A stretch of 64,000 nt of DNA from an uncultured Bacteroides sp. (lineage in GTDB: Bacteria; Bacteroidota; Bacteroidia; Cytophagales; Cyclobacteriaceae), in contig CABHOV010000076.1 of NCBI GenBank assembly GCA_902168185.1, positions 1-64,000 of the forward strand, read 5' to 3'. The first letter of the stretch is position 1, and the number at the start of each line of letters is the position of its first letter. Shown here piece by piece: positions 50,783 through 60,947 of this stretch. The translations under genes were made by a program, and so were the position numbers. The notes beneath the pieces were generated by a model that had not been told where the DNA came from, made no database searches, and was given only the letters and a program-made list of their open reading frames with translations.

Positions 50783-51469
50783 TTATGCATTAACCAATAC
50801 TCTTTCATCTGCTACGATTGTACCATCGCCTACTCTTACAATACGTTTACCGTATCGTGCATTTTCTTCAGAGTGCGTTACCTGTATAATCGTGATACCT
50901 TCATCATTAAGCTTGCGGAATATTTCCATGATCTGTTTACCCTGATCAGAATGCAGGTTACCTGTTGGCTCATCGGCCAATAATAATTTTGGTTGTCCAA
51001 CAATGGCACGCGCTATACCTACTAGCTGTTGTTGTCCACCGCTGAGTTGCTCGGGGAAAAGGTCTTTCTTCGCGACCATGTTAAAACGATCGAGCATTTC
51101 TGCTACCATGCTTTTACGCTGACTACCACTTACGCCTTTATATAGCAGAGGTGTTTCGATGTTTTCATATACCGTCAGTTCGTCAATAAGGTGATATGCC
51201 TGAAAGATGAAGCCTATATAGTTCTTGTGCATATCAGACTTCTGTTTCTCTTTCATCTTGTGCACAGGCTCATCGAAGAAAAAATATTCACCTTCTGTAG
51301 GTTCATCCAGCATACCAATGATGTTCATCAGTGTAGATTTACCGGCACCGCTTGGACCCATGATGGTTAGAAACTCTCCCTGTTGAACATCGAGGTTTAC
51401 ACCTTTCAGAATAAAAGTACGCTGGAAACGGGAGTCCACGTACTTATCGATATCGCGTAGTTTGATCAT
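50783..51469 (-). CDS. ABC transporter ATP-binding protein (MacB/LolD-like)
   Basis: Walker [45 protein letters not shown]. Confidence 0.93.
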   Translation of the reverse strand: MIKLRDIDKYVDSRFQRTFILKGVNLDVQQGEFLTIMGPSGAGKSTLMNIIGMLDEPTEGEYFFFDEPVHKMKEKQKSDMHKNYIGFIFQAYHLIDELTVYENIETPLLYKGVSGSQRKSMVAEMLDRFNMVAKKDLFPEQLSGGQQQLVGIARAIVGQPKLLLADEPTGNLHSDQGKQIMEIFRKLNDEGITIIQVTHSEENARYGKRIVRVGDGTIVADERVLVNA

Positions 51470-51666
51470 ATCTTTTTTAAAACATTAAAACCGGAGATGA
51501 ATGTGAATTTGATCTCTTCACACTCCCCTTTGCCAACAATGTGCCAATGACTTTTTGCGCTCAGGATGCCTGAAAACGAGATTTCAGGTCATATCGCTTC
51601 GTCCGGTTGTGCAAAACGGTGTCCTAAATCGGACAGATCACGACAGATCTTTTGATCACTTTGAGT

Positions 51667-52083
51667 TTAGAAAACGATGGGGTACAGGATCACATCAACC
51701 CTTCGGTTCATCTGCATACCTGAAAAAGTCTGGTTGCTATATACCGGGTTTTCAAGCCCCCAATCTTTAATGGTGATTTTGTGTTCGGGGATTTCCTTTT
51801 CGAGCAAGAGATGTTGAACGGACTCGCTACGCATTTTGGAAAGCCATTCATTGAACTGCTTTCCTCCTATAGGATCGGTATGACTGATTAAATGAATCTG
51901 ATATTTCTCGAGGAGATTGGGAAAAGAATCGAGCCAATGATATAGTTCTACGGCCTGAAATTCATCTATATCATAACTGCCTCCTCCGAAATATATACTT
52001 TTCCGGATTTCATCAGACGGTTGTTCCTGTGCCTGTATAGCTATAGGCGAAAGCAAAAACAGTATGATGTATAGGCGAACCAT
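51667..52083 (-). CDS. Small OmpA-like domain protein
   Basis: Signal peptide; HLISHTDPIGGKQFNEWLSKMRSESVQHLLLEKEIPEHKI...NRRVDVILYP. Confidence 0.8.
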   Translation of the reverse strand: MVRLYIILFLLSPIAIQAQEQPSDEIRKSIYFGGGSYDIDEFQAVELYHWLDSFPNLLEKYQIHLISHTDPIGGKQFNEWLSKMRSESVQHLLLEKEIPEHKITIKDWGLENPVYSNQTFSGMQMNRRVDVILYPIVF

Positions 52084-52179
52084 AATTTGAAGATAGCGAG
52101 TTTATACCGTTAAGTGTAATACTTTATTATACTCCTGCTCCAGAATCGACAGAAAACAATTGCCGGATCACATACAACG

Positions 52180-53754
52180 TTACACGAGAAGTTTACGAAG
52201 ATTTTCAATGTTATCCGCTTCGATAGCAGGCTTATCTTTTCGCCAGCGTTTTATGCGGGGAAAGCGCAATGCTATACCGGATTTATGCCGCGAAGATTTC
52301 GCTATACCTTCAAAAGCAATCTCAAAGACAAGCTCAGGTTTAACGCTTCGTACGGGACCAAAACGTTCAATCGTATTTTGTTTCACCCAACGATCTACTT
52401 CACGAATCTCTTCATCGGTTAATCCACTATAGGCTTTTGTAAATGGAACAAGTTGTTCTCCATCCCACGCGGCAAATGTATAGTCGGTATATAGATTCGC
52501 TCTGCGCCCGGCACCATGCATCGCATAGATCATCACAGCATCTACTGTGAACGGATCTATTTTCCATTTCCACCAATCTCCTCTCCTTCTTCCATTGCGA
52601 TACGTGGATTCCTTTCTCTTCAACATGATACCTTCACTGAAAAGATCGCGGGCACGCGAACGCTCTTCTGCAAGCTGCGGCCAGGTATCAAATTGCACCA
52701 GCGCAGAGATTCGTAACACAGCATTCTTTACAGAACAGATCTCTTCTACTTTTTTTCTACGCACATCCATAGTCCAGTGTCTGACATCTTCGCCTTGCCA
52801 TTCCAACAGATCATACGTAACAAAAGATACCGGGACTTCCTTCAATAATTTTGCGCTCAATGTTTTTCTGCCGATGCGTGTTTGCAAATGATTAAATGAT
52901 AAAGGCTGATCGTCTTTGAAAGGAAGAATTTCACCATCGAGCACAGTGCCATCCGGAAGCAAATCCAGCATGATGTTAAACTCCGGATATTTATCTGTCA
53001 CCAGTTCTTCCCCACGCGACCATACAAACAATTGCCGGTCGCGTACAATCACTTGTCCACGAATGCCATCCCATTTATGCTCAGCAAACCATTCATTCGG
53101 ATTTCCTAGTGAACTGACTTCTCCTTCCAACGCATAGGCCAGGTAAAAAGGATATGGCTTTGATATATCTTTCTGATCCTCCGATAGCATCAATTGCGTA
53201 AAAGTATCGGCTTCGGGCGACCAGTTTCCCATGAGCTTATGAGCCACTATATTTTCGCGGGCTCCAGTGTGTTTTGCAAGCGCTTTCACCATGAGCTGCT
53301 GCGATACACCCATTCGGAATCCACCGGTTATTAACTTGTTGAAGACAAAGCGTTCCGTGCCGGTGAGGCGATTCCAGGCCCATAAAATTTTTTCTTTTTT
53401 CGCTTCGATTGTCAATGGTTCGAGTGAACGAATAAAATCGATCCAATATGTAAGTGACTCATCTGATTCTTCTGCCGGCTCTGGAAGTAAAAGCGTAATG
53501 GTTTCCGCGAGATCGCCTACAACATGGTATGATTCTGCAAACAACCACGATGGAAAGCCTGATAATTCGGAAGCCCACGTTCCCAGCAGCGTTGTATTAA
53601 TCGTTCGCTTCGGTCTTCGATGAGACAGCAATGCTATAGACCAAAGTTTATCCTGATCGGAAACTTTCTGAAAGTATTCTATCAACGCCTTAATCTTGCC
53701 TAGCGTTTTGGTAGTGCGATCTAAATCTGTAAATAGTTGCGCGAAGTTTTTCAT
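52180..53754 (-). CDS. ATP-dependent DNA ligase
   Basis: Adenylation motif EHKWDGIRGQ; LDGEIL; EGIMLKRKESTYRNGRR; WWKWK. Confidence 0.95.
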   Translation of the reverse strand: MKNFAQLFTDLDRTTKTLGKIKALIEYFQKVSDQDKLWSIALLSHRRPKRTINTTLLGTWASELSGFPSWLFAESYHVVGDLAETITLLLPEPAEESDESLTYWIDFIRSLEPLTIEAKKEKILWAWNRLTGTERFVFNKLITGGFRMGVSQQLMVKALAKHTGARENIVAHKLMGNWSPEADTFTQLMLSEDQKDISKPYPFYLAYALEGEVSSLGNPNEWFAEHKWDGIRGQVIVRDRQLFVWSRGEELVTDKYPEFNIMLDLLPDGTVLDGEILPFKDDQPLSFNHLQTRIGRKTLSAKLLKEVPVSFVTYDLLEWQGEDVRHWTMDVRRKKVEEICSVKNAVLRISALVQFDTWPQLAEERSRARDLFSEGIMLKRKESTYRNGRRRGDWWKWKIDPFTVDAVMIYAMHGAGRRANLYTDYTFAAWDGEQLVPFTKAYSGLTDEEIREVDRWVKQNTIERFGPVRSVKPELVFEIAFEGIAKSSRHKSGIALRFPRIKRWRKDKPAIEADNIENLRKLLV

Positions 53755-53773
53755 AGCAGGGAATTAGACCGCA

Positions 53774-54850
53774 TCAACTCTCTGAGGTTTGAACAGTGGT
53801 ATCGACATCAGAAGATATACCTATATTTTCCTCTACGCTTGCCGTATCAGTGCCTTCAATAATTTCGCTCAATTCACCTTCGTATTCTGTTTTCACAGGG
53901 TATGCTTCAATACCTTTCTCGTTAAGCCATTGTGAAAATATTTCAGCGTAGCCATGGGTTACAAAGACTTTCTCTGCACCGGTTTCCTTTACCGCTATAT
54001 TCAGACTTTTCCAATCGACATGATCCGATAGCGGAAACCCTCTGTCGGCACCGCGTCTTCTTCTTGCTCCGCGAAGCGTCATCCAACCTGAAGCTATACC
54101 CAACGAGTATGGTAGAAATCTGCGAATCCACGGAGAGCCTACTGCCGAGGGGGGACAGACCACCAGCGCGCCTTCAAAATCCTGCTTCTTACTTTCTTTT
54201 GTAACGCGATGTGTTTCCGGCAAATCTATACCTTGTTGTCGCATCACTTCATTGATTGAGTCCACCGCACCATGCACAATGATCTTCCCGATAGACGTGT
54301 CTATATTCTTTAAGAGTCGCTGGCTTTTGCCCAATGTATACCCGGCTATAACCGATACTTTTCCTTCTGCTTGATTTTTGCGCCACCATGCATTCATCTC
54401 ATTAAAGATCTCTTGCTGTGGTTTCCAGCTATAGACCGGTAGCCCAAACGTTGATTCGGTAATGAAGCTGTTACACTTCACCAATTCAAAAGGCTCTGAT
54501 AGTCCGTCTGGTTCAAGTTTATAATCACCGGTAAAAACCCAGACCTCACCTTTATACTCCGCTCTGATTTGCGCGGATCCTGGAATATGTCCGGCAGGAT
54601 GAAAAGAGAATTGAACACCGTTGATATATACCGGCTTTCCATAATCTGCCGTTTCGATTGTATCCATCCGCAGACGATGTTTGATGACAGGAGCTGCAGG
54701 CGATGAACACAAATAACGCTTATGCCCCCAACTGGCATGATCGGAGTGCCCATGAGAGATCAGGGCGCGGTCAACCGGCTTCCAAGGGTCCAGGTAGACA
54801 TCGGCTTTGGGGCAGTAAATTCCGCGTTCGTTAAATTCAAGTAGACTCAT
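53774..54850 (-). CDS. Ligase-associated DNA exonuclease (metallo-beta-lactamase fold)
   Basis: ISHGHSDHASWGHKRYLCSS; VWVFTGDYKLEPDGL; SDHVDW...VFVTHG; adjacent to DNA ligase. Confidence 0.92.
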   Translation of the reverse strand: MSLLEFNERGIYCPKADVYLDPWKPVDRALISHGHSDHASWGHKRYLCSSPAAPVIKHRLRMDTIETADYGKPVYINGVQFSFHPAGHIPGSAQIRAEYKGEVWVFTGDYKLEPDGLSEPFELVKCNSFITESTFGLPVYSWKPQQEIFNEMNAWWRKNQAEGKVSVIAGYTLGKSQRLLKNIDTSIGKIIVHGAVDSINEVMRQQGIDLPETHRVTKESKKQDFEGALVVCPPSAVGSPWIRRFLPYSLGIASGWMTLRGARRRRGADRGFPLSDHVDWKSLNIAVKETGAEKVFVTHGYAEIFSQWLNEKGIEAYPVKTEYEGELSEIIEGTDTASVEENIGISSDVDTTVQTSES

Positions 54851-54927
54851 CGTTGCAGCATTAAGAGCATAATAAGTAACCTGCTAAAAAGATATACCCA
54901 CTCTAGAAAAAGAGTCGCTGCAACAAA

Positions 54928-54967
54928 CAAAAAATCATCATCCGGATTTAACAGACGATGATTTTTA
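54928..54967. terminator. Rho-independent terminator
   Basis: AAAAATCATCATC...GACGATGATTTTT imperfect stem. Confidence 0.7.
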
Positions 54968-54972
54968 TAGTA

Positions 54973-55470
54973 TCATTTATGTTTATCCTGAATTTTCTTC
55001 GGCACATCGCATCCGGTTTTTCTACGTGTGTCAGCGAGGTGAAAAATCTTCCAGCCATCTTTGCCTTTGTGCATATGAAATGCATCAACACCACAGTGAC
55101 TAAACGTTTTGCCTATATAAAACCCGTAGTCGCACCAGGCTTGAGCAAGGTCACCATCGATTTGAATCTTCAAATTCCAGATCTCTTCGTACCAAACTTC
55201 CGGATGTGGAGTTCCTACAGCTTTGAGGAATCCATCCAATGACGACTCATGATGTATCACCGGGTTGCCTGCCTTATCGCGTGCTATCGTAGCCATTGTT
55301 ATTTCACGACCAAAAGTTGAATGTACCAAAGCACTATCCCCCTTCTCCATGCCTTTAAACAGATCCGTAATTACCTGCCGAACAGCGGCTTCGTCCGTAT
55401 TATTTTTTTGTGACCACGCACAGGTGTATATTCCGGATAACAGGAGTAACAGGCAGTAATAACGTTTCAT
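54973..55470 (-). CDS. Secreted NTF2/SnoaL-like protein
   Basis: MKRYYCLLLLLSGIYTCAWSQ signal; VRQVITDLFKGMEKGDSALVHSTFGREI. Confidence 0.75.
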   Translation of the reverse strand: MKRYYCLLLLLSGIYTCAWSQKNNTDEAAVRQVITDLFKGMEKGDSALVHSTFGREITMATIARDKAGNPVIHHESSLDGFLKAVGTPHPEVWYEEIWNLKIQIDGDLAQAWCDYGFYIGKTFSHCGVDAFHMHKGKDGWKIFHLADTRRKTGCDVPKKIQDKHK

Positions 55471-55600
55471 AGGGGTATAGTTATGTTTAAGAAAGATGTA
55501 TAAAGCATGGCTATGACTGAATAACATTTACGTTAACGGTGATAATGCACTCTCACTGTCCAAATATTTATTACTTTTATCGCTGCTATTATACCTATTT

Positions 55601-56746
55601 ATGATTCAGAAAAAAATCCCTCTGATACTACTCTGTTCGGTTATTACGCTTTCAGCATGGGCAAATGCGGATAGCCTTCAAACTGCACTTGACACAGCCA
55701 AGAACCAATATAGGGTAAAAACGCTCAATGAGTTCTTCCGTAAATATCACGAAAGTGATCCGGCAAAAGCTGTGGGCTATGCCCGTGAAGCACTCAATCT
55801 TGCCACAGAGATCAATGATAAAAAAGGTCTTGCTGCTGCCTATAATAACCTTGGCATTGCCTATAAAACACAAGGCGCGCTCGACAAAGCACTTGAGTAT
55901 TACCTGACTTCCCTACGGACGTACGAATCGTTGAATAACAAGGAAGGCATTGCTACAACAAAAAGTAACATCGCCACCATCTATTCGATGAAGAAGGACT
56001 ACGGACAAGCCATGAAGTATATGGAAGAATCGTATACTTTGTTTGTTGAGATGAAGGATGAAGATAAAATTATCCGCTCGATGAATAACCTGGGAAACCT
56101 GCATAGCGAAATACAGCTATATGAAAAAGCGATGAGCTATTTCTCTCAGGCATACCAGTTGAGTGAGAAGAAGGGAACTGTGTATGCTGACCCGTTGACA
56201 AACATGGGGAATTTATACTTTCGACAGAATAATTATCAACGTGCCGTTGAACATTATGAGAAGGCCCTCGAGCTAGAGCGTGAAAGCAATAACAAGTTGG
56301 CTGCACTCAACATCATTGTTAATCTCGGCATCACCTATACGAAAGCCAAACAACCAAAGCCCGCTCAGGTTTACCTTGACGAGTCGCTCCTGTTATGCAA
56401 TGAGCTGCAGGCATTCTCTTTTCATCCTACGATTTACAAGACCATCGCAGAAAATTATTCAACCCAGGGGAAATGGAAGGAAGCGTATGATGCCCAGTTA
56501 AAATACGATGAAACACGTGAGAAGATCTATGGCGAAGAAAGTAGTCGGAACATCGCGCAGATGGAAATGATCATGGAGTTTCAGCAGAAGGATAAAGAGT
56601 ATGATTTATTGAAGCAACAAGATGAAATCACCAAGCTTGAGCTCCGGAACAGCAGGTTATTTATAGTGCTTTTTATTCTAGGAGGTTTGATCATACTGGG
56701 AGGTCTGAATTTTTTCTATCGGAAAAAGCGAGTAAGGCGTATGTAG
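55601..56746 (+). CDS. TPR-repeat protein with signal peptide and C-terminal TM helix
   Basis: Repeated AYNNLGIAYKTQGALDKALEYY-type TPRs; C-terminal coiled coil and LFIVLFILGGLIILGGLNFFY. Confidence 0.88.
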   Translation: MIQKKIPLILLCSVITLSAWANADSLQTALDTAKNQYRVKTLNEFFRKYHESDPAKAVGYAREALNLATEINDKKGLAAAYNNLGIAYKTQGALDKALEYYLTSLRTYESLNNKEGIATTKSNIATIYSMKKDYGQAMKYMEESYTLFVEMKDEDKIIRSMNNLGNLHSEIQLYEKAMSYFSQAYQLSEKKGTVYADPLTNMGNLYFRQNNYQRAVEHYEKALELERESNNKLAALNIIVNLGITYTKAKQPKPAQVYLDESLLLCNELQAFSFHPTIYKTIAENYSTQGKWKEAYDAQLKYDETREKIYGEESSRNIAQMEMIMEFQQKDKEYDLLKQQDEITKLELRNSRLFIVLFILGGLIILGGLNFFYRKKRVRRM

Positions 56747-56874
56747 CAGCCGTTGGTACCGTTTGCGCGTTGTGTTATTTGAACTTAGCCTTTGATACAC
56801 AGTCGTATATAACATCTACATTATTTCGTCATAATTTTTAAACATAAATCCTTTTACGGTTAGGGCTCAACATA

Positions 56875-56882
56875 TACCTTTG
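56875..56882 (+). promoter_or_regulatory. Candidate Bacteroidota -7 promoter element TAccTTTG
   Basis: TACCTTTG matches TAnnTTTG, 22 bp upstream of small ORF at 56905. Confidence 0.5.
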
Positions 56883-56904
56883 CTCCCGTTAAACAATTAC
56901 AACC

Positions 56905-57033
56905 ATGTTTCAACAGTTTATTGGAGACGGAGCTAATATTTTCATTGCAATTGTAGCGGTAATCGTGGGTTTTGCTACCTCACTTGGCTACATTGACTTC
57001 CTTAAGACAAAAAAGGAACAGAAGAAAGATTAA
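56905..57033 (+). CDS. 42-aa small membrane protein
   Basis: MFQQFIGDGANIFIAIVAVIVGFATSLGYIDFLKTKKEQKKD*, one TM helix with basic tail, own promoter-like element and terminator; absent from ORF track because of length. Confidence 0.6.
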   Translation: MFQQFIGDGANIFIAIVAVIVGFATSLGYIDFLKTKKEQKKD

Positions 57034-57058
57034 TCGCAGATCAATGCTATACTAATAA

Positions 57059-57094
57059 AAAAGCCTTGACGCAGCTGCATCAAGGCTTTTTTAT
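57059..57094. terminator. Strong Rho-independent terminator
   Basis: AAAAAGCCTTGA-cgcagctgca-TCAAGGCTTTTT. Confidence 0.85.
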
Positions 57095-57112
57095 TGAGAT
57101 GACTTGTCGTCT

Positions 57113-57664
57113 TTAAAAAGGCGATTTGTATGTTGTTTGCCACTCTTCCCACTTCACACTTTTATAGTGTCCTTCACCAATGAACTGGGCAATCATATGA
57201 AACTCATTCGGTTTGCGATATCCTGGTACAGGCTGAATCATTCTGAACTCTTCGTCTAAGAATACCACGGTCGGATAGCTTAGCTGGTTATTCAACAATG
57301 CTGCAGCTAATTCGTGATACCCTTTTCCTCCGCTCGGAACGAACTTGAAAGTCTTCCCATTAAAAACTACATCCTCTTTCTGTTCGCCGTTAAACTTTAC
57401 AGCATAGAATTTATCATTCAACAACTGGGCAACTTTAGGATCGCTAAATGTATTCTTGTCCATAACTTTACACCAGCCACACCAATCGGTATAGACATCA
57501 ATAAAGATCGGGCGTTTACTTGCCTTTGATTTTTGTATAGCCTCCTCGAAGGTCATCCATTTTACAGGGCCTTCAACGGTCTCTCCGGGCCGATCGATCA
57601 ACGTCATCGAAGTGATTACCATCACAAAAAGCAAAGCCGCTGCCACACTCAATATTCTTTTCAT
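57113..57664 (-). CDS. Thioredoxin-fold secreted protein
   Basis: PIFIDVYTDWCGWCKVMDKNTFSDPKVAQLLND. Confidence 0.88.
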   Translation of the reverse strand: MKRILSVAAALLFVMVITSMTLIDRPGETVEGPVKWMTFEEAIQKSKASKRPIFIDVYTDWCGWCKVMDKNTFSDPKVAQLLNDKFYAVKFNGEQKEDVVFNGKTFKFVPSGGKGYHELAAALLNNQLSYPTVVFLDEEFRMIQPVPGYRKPNEFHMIAQFIGEGHYKSVKWEEWQTTYKSPF

Positions 57665-57806
57665 AGCTGTATTTCTTTCTTGCAATTGCAAAAACAAATT
57701 TAAGGATTAAAGAGATCAATCTTTTGCCTTTATCTATTCTGGCCGTTGGGTAGTAACCTTTTACGATGAAGCCGGTAATACACCTGTACGAAAATATAAA
57801 CACAGT

Positions 57807-58100
57807 ATGTTCGCAACTGAACAGCCTATCGCATCAAATGTCAAGAATCAGACCAAAAACCAACTTTTAAGTACTGGCACAAGGTTGGCAAAGAGACATT
57901 CTGTGAAAAAACGTTTTACATATCGCGAACTTACACTGCTGGTCGGCATCATAGTGGCCGCCATCGTGCTCTTTACTTTTCTGTCGCGACAATCTTCTGC
58001 ATTATCCGATTTAACTTCAGATTTCCTGCCTAAGTTCATTAGTCCTATAAAGACTGGTTTAATAAAAGAAGTAATCCTAGATATACTATTTACGAACTGA
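57807..58100 (+). CDS. Possible small single-TM protein
   Basis: 97-aa ORF with one hydrophobic segment (LLVGIIVAAIVLFTFL); tail overlaps convergent gene by 15 nt. Confidence 0.4.
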   Translation: MFATEQPIASNVKNQTKNQLLSTGTRLAKRHSVKKRFTYRELTLLVGIIVAAIVLFTFLSRQSSALSDLTSDFLPKFISPIKTGLIKEVILDILFTN

Positions 58101-58673
58101 TCGCTTTCGCGGAGCTTCTTTCAGATTAAAGTAATCGCGATTCAGATTAAACACGAGTGAGAATCGATTCCTATATATAGTGGTGATCTCCTGATCGGAA
58201 ATCGGAATCTGATATCCATAAAAGAAATCAGCGAAGCCAAGAATGGTAAGACCTATTTTAGGCGTAACCACCAACGACTTTCTGTTGTCTCCTTCAACAT
58301 TATAATTATGATCAATGAAATAAGTCATGTCTAAGGCAGCACCTAATATACCCGCGGTGAACTCATAGCCGATCTTCGGGCCCAGCAGCAAATTGCTATC
58401 ATCAATAAAAACATCAACGGTGCAGTATGGTCCTTTGGAAGCAAGGCTTAATGGATGTTTATAGATATCCTGCCAATATATACCTGCTTCGAAAAAAGCT
58501 CGATCCTGTACACCCACCCCTACTTTCGGAACGAAGCGTGGTTTTGTCCAATAATATTGAAAAGGTTTTGTGCTTGAAGAGTCAGTCCGTTGGGCAAACA
58601 GAGTTGTAGTGCACGAAAGTAAAAGCACTAATAAAAATCCTGCTCTGAAAAGTATGCTACGATCTGTATGCAT
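58086..58673 (-). CDS. Secreted/outer-membrane hypothetical protein
   Basis: Signal peptide-like N-terminus (LLVLLLSCTTTLFAQ), alternating hydrophobic beta-strand pattern. Confidence 0.65.
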   Translation of the reverse strand: MHTDRSILFRAGFLLVLLLSCTTTLFAQRTDSSSTKPFQYYWTKPRFVPKVGVGVQDRAFFEAGIYWQDIYKHPLSLASKGPYCTVDVFIDDSNLLLGPKIGYEFTAGILGAALDMTYFIDHNYNVEGDNRKSLVVTPKIGLTILGFADFFYGYQIPISDQEITTIYRNRFSLVFNLNRDYFNLKEAPRKRSVRK

Positions 58674-59229
58674 AGTAATGCAATATAACTTCTATTGCCC
58701 GTTTAATAGCCTCGTTGATTGGGAAAAAATCTCGTGCCAACTCAAAATCGATGGCGTGAAGCTGCATATAGTAATTACTCATGACGGGAAGCTTCGCGCC
58801 TTCTTCAATCTTAAGAGCCGTTTGTTGATAATTATCAGCTTGTTCTGTTTTGATGATCTGGCATGTAACAAGCTCGGAGTGGCCGTATTTGTTGGTGCGC
58901 GCAGAGTAACCAAACAATCTGCAGATCAATCCTCGATATTTATATTCCGAACATAACCCTGCCCCTGCCTGTGTCGGATTCAGGATAATGCAGAGTGATG
59001 CATCATTTGCCTGTAGCTTTTCAAACCAGGTATAAGCCAGGTCTTGCTGATAAAGATAATGTGCGAATGGAAGGAATTCGAGAATGGTAGCCTCGATGTC
59101 TGCTTTGTAACAACATTTACCACACCCCCAGGCACAGTGAAGTCCTGACCAGGATTGAAATGAAGCGATCTCCTGATCTAATTTTTCAAAGACCTCCTCT
59201 ATAGCCCTCACTTTTTCTCCAAGCTCCAT
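58657..59229 (-). CDS. YkgJ family cysteine cluster protein
   Basis: CAWGCGKCCYKADIEATILEFL ... GLICRLFGYS...LVTCQ. Confidence 0.82.
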   Translation of the reverse strand: MELGEKVRAIEEVFEKLDQEIASFQSWSGLHCAWGCGKCCYKADIEATILEFLPFAHYLYQQDLAYTWFEKLQANDASLCIILNPTQAGAGLCSEYKYRGLICRLFGYSARTNKYGHSELVTCQIIKTEQADNYQQTALKIEEGAKLPVMSNYYMQLHAIDFELARDFFPINEAIKRAIEVILHYYAYRS

Positions 59230-59284
59230 AGTGCAAAGGTAAGAAAGAAAGATCGCTTATGAAGAAGAGAAGTTATTCCAGTGG

Positions 59285-59752
59285 TTAGGAAGCCGACATG
59301 AATTTGGCAAGACTATGCTTTGCCGTACCACGGATTTTGTTTTGTACCATCTGACTCCACCCCAGAAGTAATCCGGAAACACCAAGTGCTTGCTTCGACC
59401 AACGCCACAAATCGAATGAATCGTGATGCTGGAATATTTTACCATCTTTAAATTGAAACGATGCATTGATAACATTGTGAACAGGCCTTCCCGTTTTCGA
59501 GAAAGTATACCACGCTTCCCACGTACATGTACCCGTATCACCTGCTATATGTATATCCGAGAATGAAACTTTCAGATCCTTCGAAGAAGTCAGGAGCATC
59601 TGCCACATAGCACGTACTTGCCTGGCATTTAGATCTTGAAAAACAGGATCATGAAAGGATGCATCTGCATGGTAGCATTCTTGCATGGCTGCGTAATCAC
59701 GTTTTTGAAATGCGGTATAAAATTGTCGAATCAATAATTCGTGTTGCTCCAT
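59285..59752 (-). CDS. NTF2/SnoaL-like protein
   Basis: LIRQFYTAFQKRDYAAMQECYHADASFHDPVF. Confidence 0.85.
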   Translation of the reverse strand: MEQHELLIRQFYTAFQKRDYAAMQECYHADASFHDPVFQDLNARQVRAMWQMLLTSSKDLKVSFSDIHIAGDTGTCTWEAWYTFSKTGRPVHNVINASFQFKDGKIFQHHDSFDLWRWSKQALGVSGLLLGWSQMVQNKIRGTAKHSLAKFMSAS

Positions 59753-59827
59753 TGTATTTGTTTACATCAAAGTAACAAAATACATCTGGCTATAACGCAG
59801 TATGCAAGAATACTTTCTATTTGGTAA

Positions 59828-60334
59828 TTATACTTGATCTTTAGTATACCATAATGCTACAAGTCCGGTTTCGTAGTGCTTTGTTTTTTGAAGCTTGAAG
59901 TATTTACGTTCACGAATTCCCTGAAACAAAAGCTTACCACTTCCCAAAAGTATCGGGTGAACTGAAAGCCACAACTCATCGATCAGGTTGGCATTGATAA
60001 ATACGGTCGTAAGACTTGCCCCTCCAAACAACCATATATCTTTACCTTCCTGTTGCTGCAATTCCTTGACAAATTTTATAGCATCACCTTGCACTAACTC
60101 CGCTCCCTCTGGCGCCTTGTCGAGCGTATTTGAAAACACGTATGCTTTTTTACCGGCATATATATTTCCGCCTGCTACCTCAAAACTTTTCCTGCCATAA
60201 AAAACTGTGTCAATACTTTGCAAAAAACTTTCCATACCATAATCCTGGTCAGTATAGCACCAGTCGTATTCACCGTTAGGTCCTTCTATATACCCATCCA
60301 GGCTAACTGCCAATCCTAAAATTATTCTCCGCAT
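59828..60334 (-). CDS. Dihydrofolate reductase family protein (RibD C-terminal domain)
   Basis: RRIILGLAVSLDGYIEGPNGEYDWCYTD...DTVFYGRKSFE...DIWLFGGASLTTVFINANLIDELWLSVHPILLGSGK. Confidence 0.92.
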   Translation of the reverse strand: MRRIILGLAVSLDGYIEGPNGEYDWCYTDQDYGMESFLQSIDTVFYGRKSFEVAGGNIYAGKKAYVFSNTLDKAPEGAELVQGDAIKFVKELQQQEGKDIWLFGGASLTTVFINANLIDELWLSVHPILLGSGKLLFQGIRERKYFKLQKTKHYETGLVALWYTKDQV

Positions 60335-60414
60335 TACTATAGTTTGGTTAAATCAATACTCATCCTTTTTAATTCCGGTGTCCTTTTGTTAATCACGGAA
60401 TGGTTGCTCAGGTT

Positions 60415-60906
60415 TCATTTCTGAGGTGCGGTATAGGTTACTATATCAATACCGATTCCATTCGGATCAACAATAGCAAAGTGTCTGTCGCCCCAAGGCT
60501 CATCGCGCAACGGAATCTCTATGGGCACGTTCAGTGCTTTGATCCTTTTATACTCTTCATCCACATTCGCTACCTCTATAGTAAGAAACATTCCTTTTCC
60601 CGGAAACGGTTTTTGAAAAAGTGGCTGCTGTGAGGGATGATCGGGCAACAAAAATGCAATTTCTGCCTGATGACCAGGCGTGTGCATGAGTATAAAAAAC
60701 TCGTTCTCGAAGGTTACACCAAAGTTCAGCACCTTGCTGTAAAAATCCTTTGATGCGGTGAGCTTGGAAGTTACAATGCCTGCGTTAAGTTTCATCGTTG
60801 GTTTTATTTGTGATTGTGCTTGTGCCGAATAAGCTATGAACAAACCTATGAGGCCGACCAGTATGCCGATCATAATAATTATCTTTTTCATGGTTTGATT
60901 GTTCAA
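60415..60906 (-). CDS. VOC family protein with signal-anchor-like N-terminus
   Basis: LNAGIVTSKLTASKDFYSKVLNFGVTFENEFFILM...HFAIVDPNGIGIDIV. Confidence 0.85.
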   Translation of the reverse strand: MNNQTMKKIIIMIGILVGLIGLFIAYSAQAQSQIKPTMKLNAGIVTSKLTASKDFYSKVLNFGVTFENEFFILMHTPGHQAEIAFLLPDHPSQQPLFQKPFPGKGMFLTIEVANVDEEYKRIKALNVPIEIPLRDEPWGDRHFAIVDPNGIGIDIVTYTAPQK

Positions 60907-60947
60907 GTGTGATTTGATATAGGATTCATATAGTATAGGAAGTTCAA

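Noticed and set aside
52180-54850. DNA ligase plus MBL exonuclease as a novel defence or repair system
   Set aside because: This pairing is a recognised ligase-associated exonuclease arrangement and needs no new explanation.
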